Assembly: GCF_001937665.1 (NCBI RefSeq)
Contig: NZ_MSKL01000010.1
Location: 1-63,187, forward strand
DNA: 63,187 bases
DNA from: Actinomyces oris
GTDB taxonomy: Bacteria; Actinomycetota; Actinomycetes; Actinomycetales; Actinomycetaceae
Direction: 5' to 3'
Part shown: positions 17,417-25,298 of the stretch, piece by piece
Layout of the letters: every line of letters begins with the position of its first letter
How positions within the stretch are numbered: the first letter of the stretch is position 1
Made by a program: the position numbers and the translations under genes
The notes under the pieces: generated by a model
Database searches by the model: none
What the model saw: the letters and a program-made list of their open reading frames with translations, nothing else
Told to the model about the DNA's origin: nothing

Positions 17417-18283
17417 TTGGCCATCGCAGTCTCACACCGATTCGTACCCAGCGGCGACCTGCCCGTGGAGGCGGGGCGCTACCGACTCGTGGCGTCGGGG
17501 GCGTGCCCGTGGTGCCGCCGCGTCCTCATCGCCCGGCGCCTGCTCGGCCTGACCGAGGCGATCCCCGTGTCCTGGACCTACGGCAAGGGTGCGGACGGGT
17601 ACTGGGAGCTGACCGGCCCCGACGGCGAGCCCGGCGTCGACCCGGCGCTCGGCGCCCGCTCCCTGGCCGAGGTCTATGAGAAGACCCCCGGCTACGAGCC
17701 CGCTCCCACCGTTCCGGCCCTCGTGGACACCACCGCCGGTCAGGTCGTCAGCGACGACTCCGGCGACATGCTCTTCGACCTGTCCACCGCCTGGTGGGAC
17801 CTCCACCGAGAGGGCGCCCCGGACCTCTACCCGCTCAACCGCCGCAACTCCACCGACGCCTGGGACGCGTGGATCGGCTCGCAGATCAACATCGGCCACG
17901 CGGTGGCCACCCACTCCAAGGATCCGGAGAAGGCCGCGGCGGCGGCCAACGGTGTCCTCGTGGGCTTCGACGTCATCGACACCCTCCTGGCCCGGGCCAC
18001 GCGGATGGAGGCCTCTCGCGAGGACGGCCTGACGATGCTCGATGGGCCGGCCCTGTCCGCCGTCGTCGCGATCGGCCAGTACCTGTGCGGTGATAAGCCC
18101 ACCGGCAGCGACATCCGCCTGTTCACCACCGTCCAGTCCTACGAGTACGGCGGGCGTCAGCACTACCCCGGCGGGGAGGCGCCGTCGATCTCCTTCTGGC
18201 CGGCGATGGCCCGCTGGTTCCGCGCCCTGGAGGGCCGCTCGGGCTGGGTGGGGCCGGAGGAGCGCAGCGCCCTGGGCTGCTGA
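17417..18283 (+). CDS. Xi-class glutathione transferase-like reductase
   Basis: A 288-residue thioredoxin-fold protein resembling S-glutathionyl-hydroquinone reductases (ECM4/YqjG group). Near residue 32 the active-site segment reads SGACPWCRR; the family normally has C-P-W-A, so here a second cysteine makes a C-P-W-C redox pair. The C-terminal helical domain shows the expected DAWIGSQINIGH and SDIRLFTTVQSYEY segments. The TTG start is chosen because GGGAGG lies six bases upstream and the family homology begins there. Actinobacteria usually employ mycothiol rather than glutathione, so the true thiol partner is uncertain. It stands alone, between a GGGGAC array and a convergent DUF4921 gene. 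Confidence 0.82.
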   Translation: MAIAVSHRFVPSGDLPVEAGRYRLVASGACPWCRRVLIARRLLGLTEAIPVSWTYGKGADGYWELTGPDGEPGVDPALGARSLAEVYEKTPGYEPAPTVPALVDTTAGQVVSDDSGDMLFDLSTAWWDLHREGAPDLYPLNRRNSTDAWDAWIGSQINIGHAVATHSKDPEKAAAAANGVLVGFDVIDTLLARATRMEASREDGLTMLDGPALSAVVAIGQYLCGDKPTGSDIRLFTTVQSYEYGGRQHYPGGEAPSISFWPAMARWFRALEGRSGWVGPEERSALGC

Positions 18284-18312
18284 GGCCGCTGCGGTCCGAC
18301 GTCGCCTCCCGG

Positions 18313-19659
18313 TTACGGCCGGGCGGTGAGGACCGGGTTGTACAGGAGCCGGTTGGGCGTCGTCGGGCACTCCTCGCCCACGGCCATCGGCGCGATGAGC
18401 CGGTCGGCCCGCAGGTCCTCCAGGCGCGCCACCACGCGGTCGCGCAGCGTCCACGGGTCGATGGTGTTGAGGTAGATCTTCGTGCCTCCCTCAAAGCCCG
18501 CCAGGGTCGACACCCGCCACTTGAGCGTGATGTGCCAGGGCATGGGCTGGTCCACGTCGAGCGGCTTGTGGTGCCACTCCTCGTTGCTGGGCACGTCCGT
18601 GCCCGTGGCCGCGTGTAGGGCGTGCACCAGGTCGGCGACGGCGTCGATCTCCTCTCGGCTCATGAGCCACGGCTCGGGGACGGCCGACGTCGAGTACACC
18701 TCCAGCGTCGGGTACCGGTGCCCGAACCCGGCGAAGGCCACCGCGTGCTCGTTGCTCGCCACCAGCAGGCCCTGGTAGGCGGCGTAGTCCACCGCCATCT
18801 CGTTGTACAGGTTGGGGTTGGCCCGCACCTTCTGCAGCTCCAGCTGACTGGTCACGCCGCGCTCGTCGATGCCGACCAGCTGCTTGTGCAGGTGGTCGAA
18901 GCTCGCCCCGGCCGGGCGCAGCCAGTTCTGGAACACGGCCACGTAGCGCACCCAGCGGTTGGCCTCGTACAGGCTCTGCATCGCGTGGATCGCCAGGCGC
19001 GTGTAGGCGCGGTGCTCGGCCACGCTCAGCGTCCCTGAGCCGGCCAGGCCCGTGGTGTCGACGGCGTCGTCGGTGAAGTGGCGCCGACCGATGATGACGT
19101 CGTGGCCCCCGGCGAAGAAGGCCGCCAGGAAGGTGCGGCGGGTCCGCTCGTCCATCGAGTCCCAGGAGTCCGGGTCCGCGCCCGCGGCCGCCAGCTTGGT
19201 GCGCGCCACCCGCTCCACGTGCTCGACGCCGGCCGGCTCGGCGAGGTAGGCCTCCATGCGCTCGCGGGCGGCGTCGGGGATCTCGTAGCCGTGGTTGATG
19301 TGCCAGTAGTCGAAGGAGAGGATCTCGAAGAGGTTGGGCACCCGCCGGAACTCGGCCACCGTGTCGAACAGGGCGGATGCGGCGACGGCGTCGAGGCGCT
19401 CAAAGCCGCTGTCGGCCCCGCGCACGACGCGCGCCTTCTCCGGGGGCGTCTCCAGGTAGCGCGCCGAGCAGAAGGCGCAGCTGTGGGTGCGGTCGGCCTC
19501 CTCCAGCGGGCGGACCTCCGCCACCGGGTGCGAGATGGGCCGGTTGGCGCGGCCCGGCACGGTCCACACCTCGGTGCCGGTGAAGGGGCTGATCTGCTTG
19601 ACCGTCCCATCGGCCAGGCGCGTGAGTGGTTCGGCGGAGGGGGAGTACGGCATGAGCAT
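18313..19659 (-). CDS. DUF4921 protein, GalT/HIT-like
   Basis: A 448-residue protein resembling the DUF4921 group, distantly related to galactose-1-phosphate uridylyltransferases and the HIT superfamily. A cysteine pair near residue 61 (CAFCSAR) suggests a metal site. The HIT-like catalytic segment is SFDHLHKQ, a variant of the His-x-His-x-Gln triad, and a second histidine-rich stretch lies at EEWHHKPLDVDQPMPWHITLKW. Other signature segments are FEILSFDYWHINHGYEIP and HAMQSLYEANRWVRYVAVFQNW. The enzyme probably transfers a nucleotidyl group, but the substrate is unknown. It converges on the glutathione-transferase-like gene and ends 30 bases from it. Confidence 0.8.
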   Translation of the reverse strand: MLMPYSPSAEPLTRLADGTVKQISPFTGTEVWTVPGRANRPISHPVAEVRPLEEADRTHSCAFCSARYLETPPEKARVVRGADSGFERLDAVAASALFDTVAEFRRVPNLFEILSFDYWHINHGYEIPDAARERMEAYLAEPAGVEHVERVARTKLAAAGADPDSWDSMDERTRRTFLAAFFAGGHDVIIGRRHFTDDAVDTTGLAGSGTLSVAEHRAYTRLAIHAMQSLYEANRWVRYVAVFQNWLRPAGASFDHLHKQLVGIDERGVTSQLELQKVRANPNLYNEMAVDYAAYQGLLVASNEHAVAFAGFGHRYPTLEVYSTSAVPEPWLMSREEIDAVADLVHALHAATGTDVPSNEEWHHKPLDVDQPMPWHITLKWRVSTLAGFEGGTKIYLNTIDPWTLRDRVVARLEDLRADRLIAPMAVGEECPTTPNRLLYNPVLTARP

Positions 19660-19749
19660 GCACCCATTGTGACGTGTTGTGACCCTCCCGCGCGCCCGGC
19701 GGCCCTGATGGCGGGCCCGGCCGGCCTCTGTGGACGGGGCGAGTCCTGC

Positions 19750-20191
19750 CTACAGGGGAATGATCTCGATATGTCGTCGATCCTGTGACGTGAGCGCCTG
19801 CACCATGCGTCCGTCCATGGTGGCGAGAACAGCGTTGTGACGTGCTGCGAGGTCCACCAGGTGCAGGTCGGTGACTTGTTTCGGGCCCTTCAGTCTCGAG
19901 AAGCTGATGGACGGCTTAGCAGGAGGGGCGTCGTCGACAAGGAACACGTGATCGTCAAGCGATGTCAGCTCATCGAGTCCGGAGAGCACATCAGCGGCCG
20001 CGATCTCGAATCCGGTGACTCGAGGATTCATGAGGAGACGCAGGTATGCGGCTTGGGTGATGGAACAGGTCGCCCACTGATCCACTCCGTCGAACCAGGC
20101 GCTGACCACCTCGTGGTGCGCATGGTTTGGGCAGCGACAATGCCACGAGGACATTGACGTCAAGCAGTCGCAGGCGATCAGTGGTCGTCAT
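19750..20191 (-). pseudogene. Frameshifted VapC PIN-domain toxin
   Basis: The start ATG at 20191 opens a frame with the PIN first strand (LLDVNVLVALSLP), then leaves the family sequence after CCCAAACC on the minus strand. Removing one base there joins it to a second frame that continues NHAHHEVVSAWF and then the rest of a PIN domain (FLVDDAPP, VTDLHLVDLAARHNAVLATMDGRM). A one-base insertion near 20124-20130 therefore breaks an otherwise intact VapC ribonuclease of about 146 residues. It could be a real inactivation or an assembly error in a short homopolymer. The reading frame overlaps the antitoxin gene by 14 bases, the normal vapBC arrangement. Confidence 0.8.
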
Positions 20192-20408
20192 CTCGGTACT
20201 GCTCGATGAGCTCTGGCGTCACCACATGAGCCTGCTGGCCTGCGGGCGGGAAGAACAAGGGGATCCCGTGCCTACTGGTGCGGCCCCCGTGGGAGATTCC
20301 CCGGAGCGCGAGATCGGAGACGGCGCGCCCGAGTGACACGCCGTCGCGATGAGCGCGCTCACGAGCCAGGGACAGGACCCGGTCGTCGATCTCAAGTGTC
20401 GTCCTCAT
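20178..20408 (-). CDS. VapB-type antitoxin
   Basis: A 76-residue antitoxin. The first 35 residues form a ribbon-helix-helix-like DNA-binding unit (MRTTLEIDDRVLSLARERAHRDGVSL). The C-terminal part, with a Pro/Phe-rich segment and acidic end (ELIEQYRDDDH), is the probable toxin-binding tail. The ATG at 20408 is preferred over an upstream ATG at 20435 because the family starts with MRTTLEID and a 12-bp palindrome sits immediately upstream. Its stop overlaps the broken vapC start by 14 bases. With the toxin frameshifted, the antitoxin may persist as an orphan regulator. Confidence 0.8.
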   Translation of the reverse strand: MRTTLEIDDRVLSLARERAHRDGVSLGRAVSDLALRGISHGGRTSRHGIPLFFPPAGQQAHVVTPELIEQYRDDDH

Positions 20409-20409
20409 A

Positions 20410-20421
20410 CGATCATGATCG
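20410..20421. promoter_or_regulatory. Palindromic operator at vapB start
   Basis: CGATCATGATCG is a perfect 12-bp palindrome ending two bases before the vapB ATG. On the minus strand GATCAT falls at the -10 position expected for a leaderless transcript. Autorepression by VapB is inferred. Confidence 0.5.
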
Positions 20422-20585
20422 CACCAGCGCATCACGGCATCAATGAGCCGATGAACTGTTGTGGATTCTGATGGCGGGCTCGGCCGGCCAAGGTCGGGGT
20501 AGTCTCACTGGCTCGTACGGACCTGGGCGCCGGGCCCGGCCCTGCGCCCGCACTGCCCGCACCCGACTGGAGACAAGGAGACGAT

Positions 20586-22196
20586 ATGGCCCAGGTTTTC
20601 ACCTCTCTGCTGCTCATCGTCGCGGTGGCCTTCGTGGCGCCGCTGATCTCCTGGACCATTCCCAAGCGGCTCGTGCCCGAGGTCGTCCTCCTCATCCTGG
20701 GCGGAATGCTCATCGGCCCCCACGGCCTGGGGCTGGCCATCGAGGACTCCTCGATCGAGCTGCTGCGCGAGCTCGGCGTCGCCTTCCTCTTCCTCATGGC
20801 CGGCTACGAGATCGACATCAACGAGCTGCGCGGGGCGGGCGGGCGCCACGCCGCCGTCGCCTGGCTGCTCTCGCTGGGGCTGGCCTTCGGTGCGGTCAGC
20901 GTCATCGGGGTGACCGGAGGCGCGGCGTCGGCCAACGGCATCGCCATCGCCACTGCCATGACCTCCACGGCGATCGGCACGATCCTGCCGATCCTGCGCG
21001 ACCGCGGTCTGCTGCCCACGGCGGTGGGCGCCTCGATCCTCAACCACGGCGCCGTCGGCGAGGTTGGGCCGATCCTCGTCATGGCGCTGCTGCTGGGCTC
21101 GCGCTCCACCTGGGCGAGCATGGTGATCCTGGCGGTCTTCCTCATCATCACCCTGCTCATCGTCCGCTTCACCAGCCGCGTCAAGCGCGTGGGGCGCCGT
21201 CTGGTCGAGGCCATCCACCTGGGGGCCTCGACGACGGCGCAGACCACCATCCGCGCCACCGTGCTGCTCCTGGTGGGGCTGTGCGCGATCGCCGCCATCT
21301 TCGACCTCGACGTCGTCCTGGGGGCCTTCGCCGCCGGCTTCGTCCTGCGCCACGCCCTGCCCGAGGGTGACGCCGAGTTCGAGGAGAAGCTCGACGGCCT
21401 GGCCTACGGGTTCTTCGTCCCGATCTTCTTCGTCACCTCCGGCATGGGTATCGAGGCCGGACTCGACGGCGGGGACCTGGTCAACCTGCTGGCCTTCTTC
21501 GTGCTGCTGGTGCTCGTGCGGGGTGTGCCGGTGTGGCTGGCCTCCCGGGCGGAGCGACGCAGGGACGGCTCACGCGCCTACTCGATGCGCCAGAGCCTCC
21601 AGATCGCCGTCTACTCGACGACGGCCCTGCCCATCATCGTGGCCGTCACCCAGGTGGCGGTCAGTGCCGAGGCCATGTCGACCTCCTTCGCCTCCACCCT
21701 CGTGCTGGCCGGGGTGCTGTCGGTGCTCGTCCTGCCGGCCGCCGGGCTGGTGCTGGGCCACCGCAGCGACCACGTGCCGGCCAACGAGGTGATGCGCGTG
21801 GTCCAGGGGCCGGCAGCTCCCGACGGGCGCACCCCCGAGGAGGCGACGGTCCCGGTCGGTGAGCAGGTCTCGGAGCCGCGCCGACCGGCGTCGCCGCCCA
21901 GCGGTATCAGACTGCCGGTGGGGGAGCGCACTCCGGCCGGAGGGGTGAGACGGCCGACGCAGCCCGACCTGGTGGGCCTGCCCGACCTGCGCGAGCAGGC
22001 GACGCCGGCGATTGCGCGGCTGGCCGAGCTGGGGATGCACGCCCGAGGGCTGTCGCTGGAGGAGTCGCACCGCCTGGCCGCTCGCCTGGCCGAGATCGAG
22101 CAGGATCACGCCCAGTGGCGCGAGCGCTGGCACCACCTGCGCAGACACGGCGGCACCTCCCGCGCGGCCCGGCGTCGTCGGCCCCGGGGCGAGTGA
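20586..22196 (+). CDS. Cation:proton antiporter (CPA family)
   Basis: A 536-residue membrane antiporter. About twelve hydrophobic segments cover residues 1-390, with family patterns VPEVVLLILGGMLIGPHGLGL, LGVAFLFLMAGYEID, ATAMTSTAIGTILPILRDRGLL and VVLGAFAAGFVLRH. It exchanges Na+ or K+ for H+ across the cytoplasmic membrane. In the segment that usually carries the QD or DD ion-binding pair, this protein reads NHGAVGEVGP, with Glu as the only acidic residue. The last 140 residues are a soluble tail, Pro-rich and then helical (IARLAELGMHARGLSLEESHRLAARLAEIE). AAGGAG precedes the ATG by five bases. A GGGGAC array starts 17 bases after the stop. Confidence 0.88.
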   Translation: MAQVFTSLLLIVAVAFVAPLISWTIPKRLVPEVVLLILGGMLIGPHGLGLAIEDSSIELLRELGVAFLFLMAGYEIDINELRGAGGRHAAVAWLLSLGLAFGAVSVIGVTGGAASANGIAIATAMTSTAIGTILPILRDRGLLPTAVGASILNHGAVGEVGPILVMALLLGSRSTWASMVILAVFLIITLLIVRFTSRVKRVGRRLVEAIHLGASTTAQTTIRATVLLLVGLCAIAAIFDLDVVLGAFAAGFVLRHALPEGDAEFEEKLDGLAYGFFVPIFFVTSGMGIEAGLDGGDLVNLLAFFVLLVLVRGVPVWLASRAERRRDGSRAYSMRQSLQIAVYSTTALPIIVAVTQVAVSAEAMSTSFASTLVLAGVLSVLVLPAAGLVLGHRSDHVPANEVMRVVQGPAAPDGRTPEEATVPVGEQVSEPRRPASPPSGIRLPVGERTPAGGVRRPTQPDLVGLPDLREQATPAIARLAELGMHARGLSLEESHRLAARLAEIEQDHAQWRERWHHLRRHGGTSRAARRRRPRGE

Positions 22197-22212
22197 CGCC
22201 CTTCTCGCCGAC

Positions 22213-22349
22213 GGGGACATGTCGCGCGGCCGGGGACGTTCCACTCCAATGGGGGACATGTTGCGCCTCCGGGGCCAGGATTTCTGTCCCCGGAGGCGTC
22301 GAAGGTCCCCGCCGGGTGAGTTGTGTCCCCGACCGCGCAGAATGTCCCC
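22213..22349. repeat. GGGGAC-box palindromic array, copy 2
   Basis: GGGGAC-type boxes start at 22213, 22232, 22252 and 22271; TCCCC boxes start at 22287, 22306, 22326 and 22345. Spacing is 19, 20, 19 on both sides, so the whole element is dyad-symmetric. It fills the gap between the convergent antiporter and epimerase genes. Confidence 0.9.
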
Positions 22350-22379
22350 CTCCGGTGGAGGGGGAGAGCGAGCGGGTGA

Positions 22380-23501
22380 TTATCCCTGCTGGGCGAGCAT
22401 CTGCTCGACCATCTCCTCCATGGACGTCTGGGCGGGTCGGTATCGGGTGCTCAGTTCGAGGCGGCTTCGGGAGGCGTCGGAGCGGACCGCGTAGCCCACG
22501 TTGCGCCGAATATAGGTTCGAGTCTGACCGAGCCGGGGTGCCATGGCCACGACGACGGGCCGGGGCAGGGCGCGCCGCGGCAACGGGAGCGACCTGCCGA
22601 AGCGTGGAATCAAAGTGCTTGTGAGAGCGAAGATGTCGGTGTCCTCCGCGGATGCGATGTAGCGGCCGTGGGCCTCAGGCAGGAAGGCGGCGGCGATATG
22701 CGCCTGGGCCACGTCGCGGACATCGACGACGCTGATTCCCACGCGCGGCGCTCCCAGGCGGGCAGTACCGTCGATCATCATCCGGATCGTGGAGAAGCTC
22801 TCGCTGGTGGGGGCGCTGCTCAGTGAGGGGCCGAGGATCATGGACGGGTTGATGGTCACCAGCCTCCACCGATCCTGCTCTGCGGCCAGTCGCCACGCCT
22901 CCTTCTCCGCAAGGGTCTTGGAGTAGGGGTAGGGCTCGTGGGACAGGGAGGAGGTGGTGTTCCAGCAGGTATCGGTCAGGATTCGCCCCGGGTAGCCCTG
23001 GATATCGGTGGCGTCGCCGTACATGGCGGCGATCGAGCTGGTGAGGACCACTCGCGTGACTGATGGTGTGCGCCCGACACCGGCCAGAACATTGCGGGTT
23101 CCTTGCAGTGCAGGTGCGACAAGGTCTCGTTGGGGATCGTCGACTGCGCGAATGAACGGTGAGGCGGTGTGGATGACGACCGCGCAGCCCTCCATCGCCT
23201 CGTCGTAGGAGCCGGGCTGGAGCAGGTCGCCGGCGAAGAGGCGCAGAGTACTCGGCGCCTGCTCGGCGATGCGGTTCAGGTGGGCCACCTTGCTCGTGTT
23301 CTGAGGGTCGCGTACGGCGGCATGGACGGTGAGGCCGGCGTCGAGCAGGCCCTTGGTGACCCAGCTGCCCAGGTAGCCGGTGGCGCCGGTGACCATGACG
23401 GGGCTGCTGGTGTCTACCGGGATGCCGCTCAGATCGATGGTGGAGTCGAAGTTGTCAGTGCTGTCAGTGTTGTCACTGGAGTGTGCTGCCGATGATTGCA
23501 T
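22380..23501 (-). CDS. NAD(P)-dependent epimerase/reductase (DFR-like)
   Basis: A 373-residue extended short-chain dehydrogenase/reductase. The nucleotide-binding motif is VTGATGYLGSW at about residues 37-47, followed by the RDP segment that commonly selects NADPH. The catalytic residues are visible as Ser in VLTSSIAAMYG and the Y-x-x-x-K of YPYSKTLAEKEAW. The overall pattern, including the segment NPSMILGPSL, matches dihydroflavonol-4-reductase-like proteins of bacteria, which reduce small carbonyl compounds; the substrate is unknown. The N-terminal 30 residues are Asp/Ser/Thr-rich and extra. It is divergent from a TetR gene across a 67-base gap containing a likely operator, so that regulator probably controls it. 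Confidence 0.87.
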   Translation of the reverse strand: MQSSAAHSSDNTDSTDNFDSTIDLSGIPVDTSSPVMVTGATGYLGSWVTKGLLDAGLTVHAAVRDPQNTSKVAHLNRIAEQAPSTLRLFAGDLLQPGSYDEAMEGCAVVIHTASPFIRAVDDPQRDLVAPALQGTRNVLAGVGRTPSVTRVVLTSSIAAMYGDATDIQGYPGRILTDTCWNTTSSLSHEPYPYSKTLAEKEAWRLAAEQDRWRLVTINPSMILGPSLSSAPTSESFSTIRMMIDGTARLGAPRVGISVVDVRDVAQAHIAAAFLPEAHGRYIASAEDTDIFALTSTLIPRFGRSLPLPRRALPRPVVVAMAPRLGQTRTYIRRNVGYAVRSDASRSRLELSTRYRPAQTSMEEMVEQMLAQQG

Positions 23502-23523
23502 GGCCGCATCCTGACACCCCTAG

Positions 23524-23544
23524 GAAACGAAGTCAATCAGTTTC
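23524..23544. promoter_or_regulatory. Candidate TetR operator between divergent genes
   Basis: GAAAC (23524-23528) and GTTTC (23540-23544) flank an 11-base centre in the 67-base gap between the epimerase and tetR starts. Arms are short, so this is a modest candidate; its location is the main support. Confidence 0.4.
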
Positions 23545-23568
23545 ATTATTGGTCGGTACGATCTCCCC

Positions 23569-24216
23569 ATGAACGCAGTGGGCTCACAAGCACCGAGGAG
23601 CAAGCGCGCCCCGGGGCGGCCGGTTGACGCCGCTCTGGGGCCGGCGATCATGCTGGCCGTACGTGACCTCCTGGCCGAGAGTGGTTACGCAGCGCTGACG
23701 ACGGCAGCGGTGGCTCGGCGCGCGGGCGTCTCCACCGCGACCCTCTACCGCCGGTGGCCCACCAAGCGCGAACTCGTCCTGGCCGCGACCAGACGCATGA
23801 TCGAGACCGGCGTGGCCGACGAGGCTGTGGGGTCCGGTGCCGCCGTGGCCGAGGGTTTCGATACCGGTTCGCTGCGAGGGGACCTGCAGGCCTTCATCGC
23901 CTACAAGAACCGGGCGCTGTCAGGGGCCACAGGTCAGGCGGTGCTGTCGCTTCTGGGCGAGCTGCCTCAGGACCAGGAGCTCAGGGAGCTGTTTCTCGGT
24001 CAGCTCCTCGCCGCCACTCGCTCTCATTTGGAGCAGATTCGGGACCGGGCTCGGGCGCGCGGAGAGGGTGCCCCCGATGTGGAACCTCACGCCGGAGCCC
24101 GACTGGTCCTGGGCGCGGTCCTGGCCGGGGTCGCCTTTGCTGCCGGCGGTGACGGGGCCGAGCCGTTGTCCGACGTCGATCAGGATCTGCTGCTGCGTGC
24201 GCTCGGAGATGAATGA
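23569..24216 (+). CDS. TetR/AcrR family transcriptional regulator
   Basis: A 215-residue repressor with a canonical N-terminal helix-turn-helix at residues 25-70: ALGPAIMLAVRDLLAESGYAAL, then VARRAGVSTATLYRRWPTKRELV. The recognition region R-R-W-P-T-K is typical of the subgroup with a TetR_C_16-like ligand domain. The C-terminal two thirds are helical with an Ala/Gly-rich last helix. It faces the reductase gene divergently and is the obvious regulator of it. A GGGGAC array begins 15 bases after its stop. The start ATG fits the family length; the Lys/Arg-rich first 17 residues may add non-specific DNA contact. Confidence 0.92.
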   Translation: MNAVGSQAPRSKRAPGRPVDAALGPAIMLAVRDLLAESGYAALTTAAVARRAGVSTATLYRRWPTKRELVLAATRRMIETGVADEAVGSGAAVAEGFDTGSLRGDLQAFIAYKNRALSGATGQAVLSLLGELPQDQELRELFLGQLLAATRSHLEQIRDRARARGEGAPDVEPHAGARLVLGAVLAGVAFAAGGDGAEPLSDVDQDLLLRALGDE

Positions 24217-24230
24217 CGGTACTCGCCGAC

Positions 24231-24367
24231 GGGGACATGTCGCGCGGCCGGGGACGCTCCACTCCAGCCGGGGACGTCTCGCGCGTTCGGGGACAGGATT
24301 CCGGTCCCCGACGGCGTCGATGGTCCCCGCCCGGAAGGACACGCACCTGGCCGCGCAGAATGTCCCC
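24231..24367. repeat. GGGGAC-box palindromic array, copy 3
   Basis: GGGGAC boxes start at 24231, 24250, 24270 and 24289 (19, 20, 19). TCCCC boxes start at 24305, 24324 and 24363; the box expected at 24344 has decayed to CACCT but keeps its place. It lies between convergent tetR and GPP34 genes. Confidence 0.9.
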
Positions 24368-24395
24368 GGCGGTGTCCGTTGAGTCGGCTCCCCGA

Positions 24396-25067
24396 TCAGC
24401 TGGATGAGGCCAGCGCCCCGGCGCTCGCGGCCGCCACGATGGCCATCGTCACGGCCTCCACGGCCCGCTGCACCGCACGACCCACGGGATTCTCCCCCAC
24501 GATCTCCTTGATCCGACGCTTGAGCTCGCCGCGGCTGAGTCCGGTCTCCTGCTGCGGCAGGACGGTCGGTGCGACACCGAGCGCCTGCAGGATCGACAGC
24601 AGGGCGACGTCGGCGCCGGTCGGTGGCTGCACCCCGCGCAGGGCGCCGTCGATGCGCGCTCGCAGCTGCCGCTCGGGGACGGGGTCGAGCGTCGGGTAAC
24701 TGGGGTTCAGCGAACCGAACAGCCCGCCGGTGTGGACACGCACCACCCCGGCCGCCGCCAAGGACTCGGCGATGTGACGGGTGGGGTTGAGCTTGCCCCA
24801 GGCCACCAGGGAGGAGAATCGCTTGCCGTCCTTGGCGGGCAGGAGCTCCAGAGCCCGATCCAGCACGGGGTGCCCGGTCGGCTCGGAGCTGACGATGTAG
24901 ATGCGGGGGTTGCGCTCCTCGGTCAGGCTGATACGGCCGGCCAGCAGCAGGTCGGTGAGCAGCGCGCCGGTGAGCCCGTAGACCGGGTACGTCATGCGGC
25001 TCTCCGGCTTCCCGGAGTCCTTGGTCAACAGGAGGAACAGTTCTTCACAGGTCAGCATCGCATTCAT
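24396..25067 (-). CDS. GPP34 (GOLPH3-like) family protein
   Basis: A 223-residue protein of the GPP34 family, whose eukaryotic member GOLPH3 binds phosphatidylinositol-4-phosphate on Golgi membranes. Bacterial versions are frequent in actinobacteria and of uncertain role. Family segments here are LTCEELFLLLTKDSGKP, YGLTGALLTDLLLAGRISL, HPVLDRALELL and the C-terminal GLSRGELKRRIKEIVGENPVGRAVQRAVEAVTMAIVAAASA. The last 20 residues are hydrophobic and may insert into a membrane. The ATG at 25067 is chosen over 25091 because the family starts near it. It is divergent from the SNF2 helicase gene and converges on tetR, so no operon partner is evident. Confidence 0.85.
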   Translation of the reverse strand: MNAMLTCEELFLLLTKDSGKPESRMTYPVYGLTGALLTDLLLAGRISLTEERNPRIYIVSSEPTGHPVLDRALELLPAKDGKRFSSLVAWGKLNPTRHIAESLAAAGVVRVHTGGLFGSLNPSYPTLDPVPERQLRARIDGALRGVQPPTGADVALLSILQALGVAPTVLPQQETGLSRGELKRRIKEIVGENPVGRAVQRAVEAVTMAIVAAASAGALASSS

Positions 25068-25298
25068 GACTCCAGTACAACGTGCCGTCATCAGAATGTG
25101 ATCCCTCTGGGGTGCGAGATCCGGGCCCGGCCCGGCTCCTCCTCAAGGGGGAGGCATTCACCCACCCGACCGGGATGCGGCCGGCCCCTCGCCCCGTTCC
25201 CGCCTGACCGGGTGCGAGACCGGGCCGTTCGCGCTGGGCGTTCGATCGGCGCCCAGATGACACCCGAACGTGTCGCACCCCGCGTTTAACCTGGGGGC

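Noticed and set aside
13800-17435. A 1211-codon open frame on the minus strand
   Set aside because: It is antisense to the repeat-protein gene. GC-rich codons keep stop codons rare in that frame. Its translation is Gly/Gln/Val/His-rich without domains, while the plus-strand protein has clear repeats and a good start.
22213-22349. GGGGAC arrays as a CRISPR array
   Set aside because: The boxes are only 6-7 bases, spacing is 19-20, the second half is inverted, and the inter-box sequence is conserved between copies. No cas gene is present.
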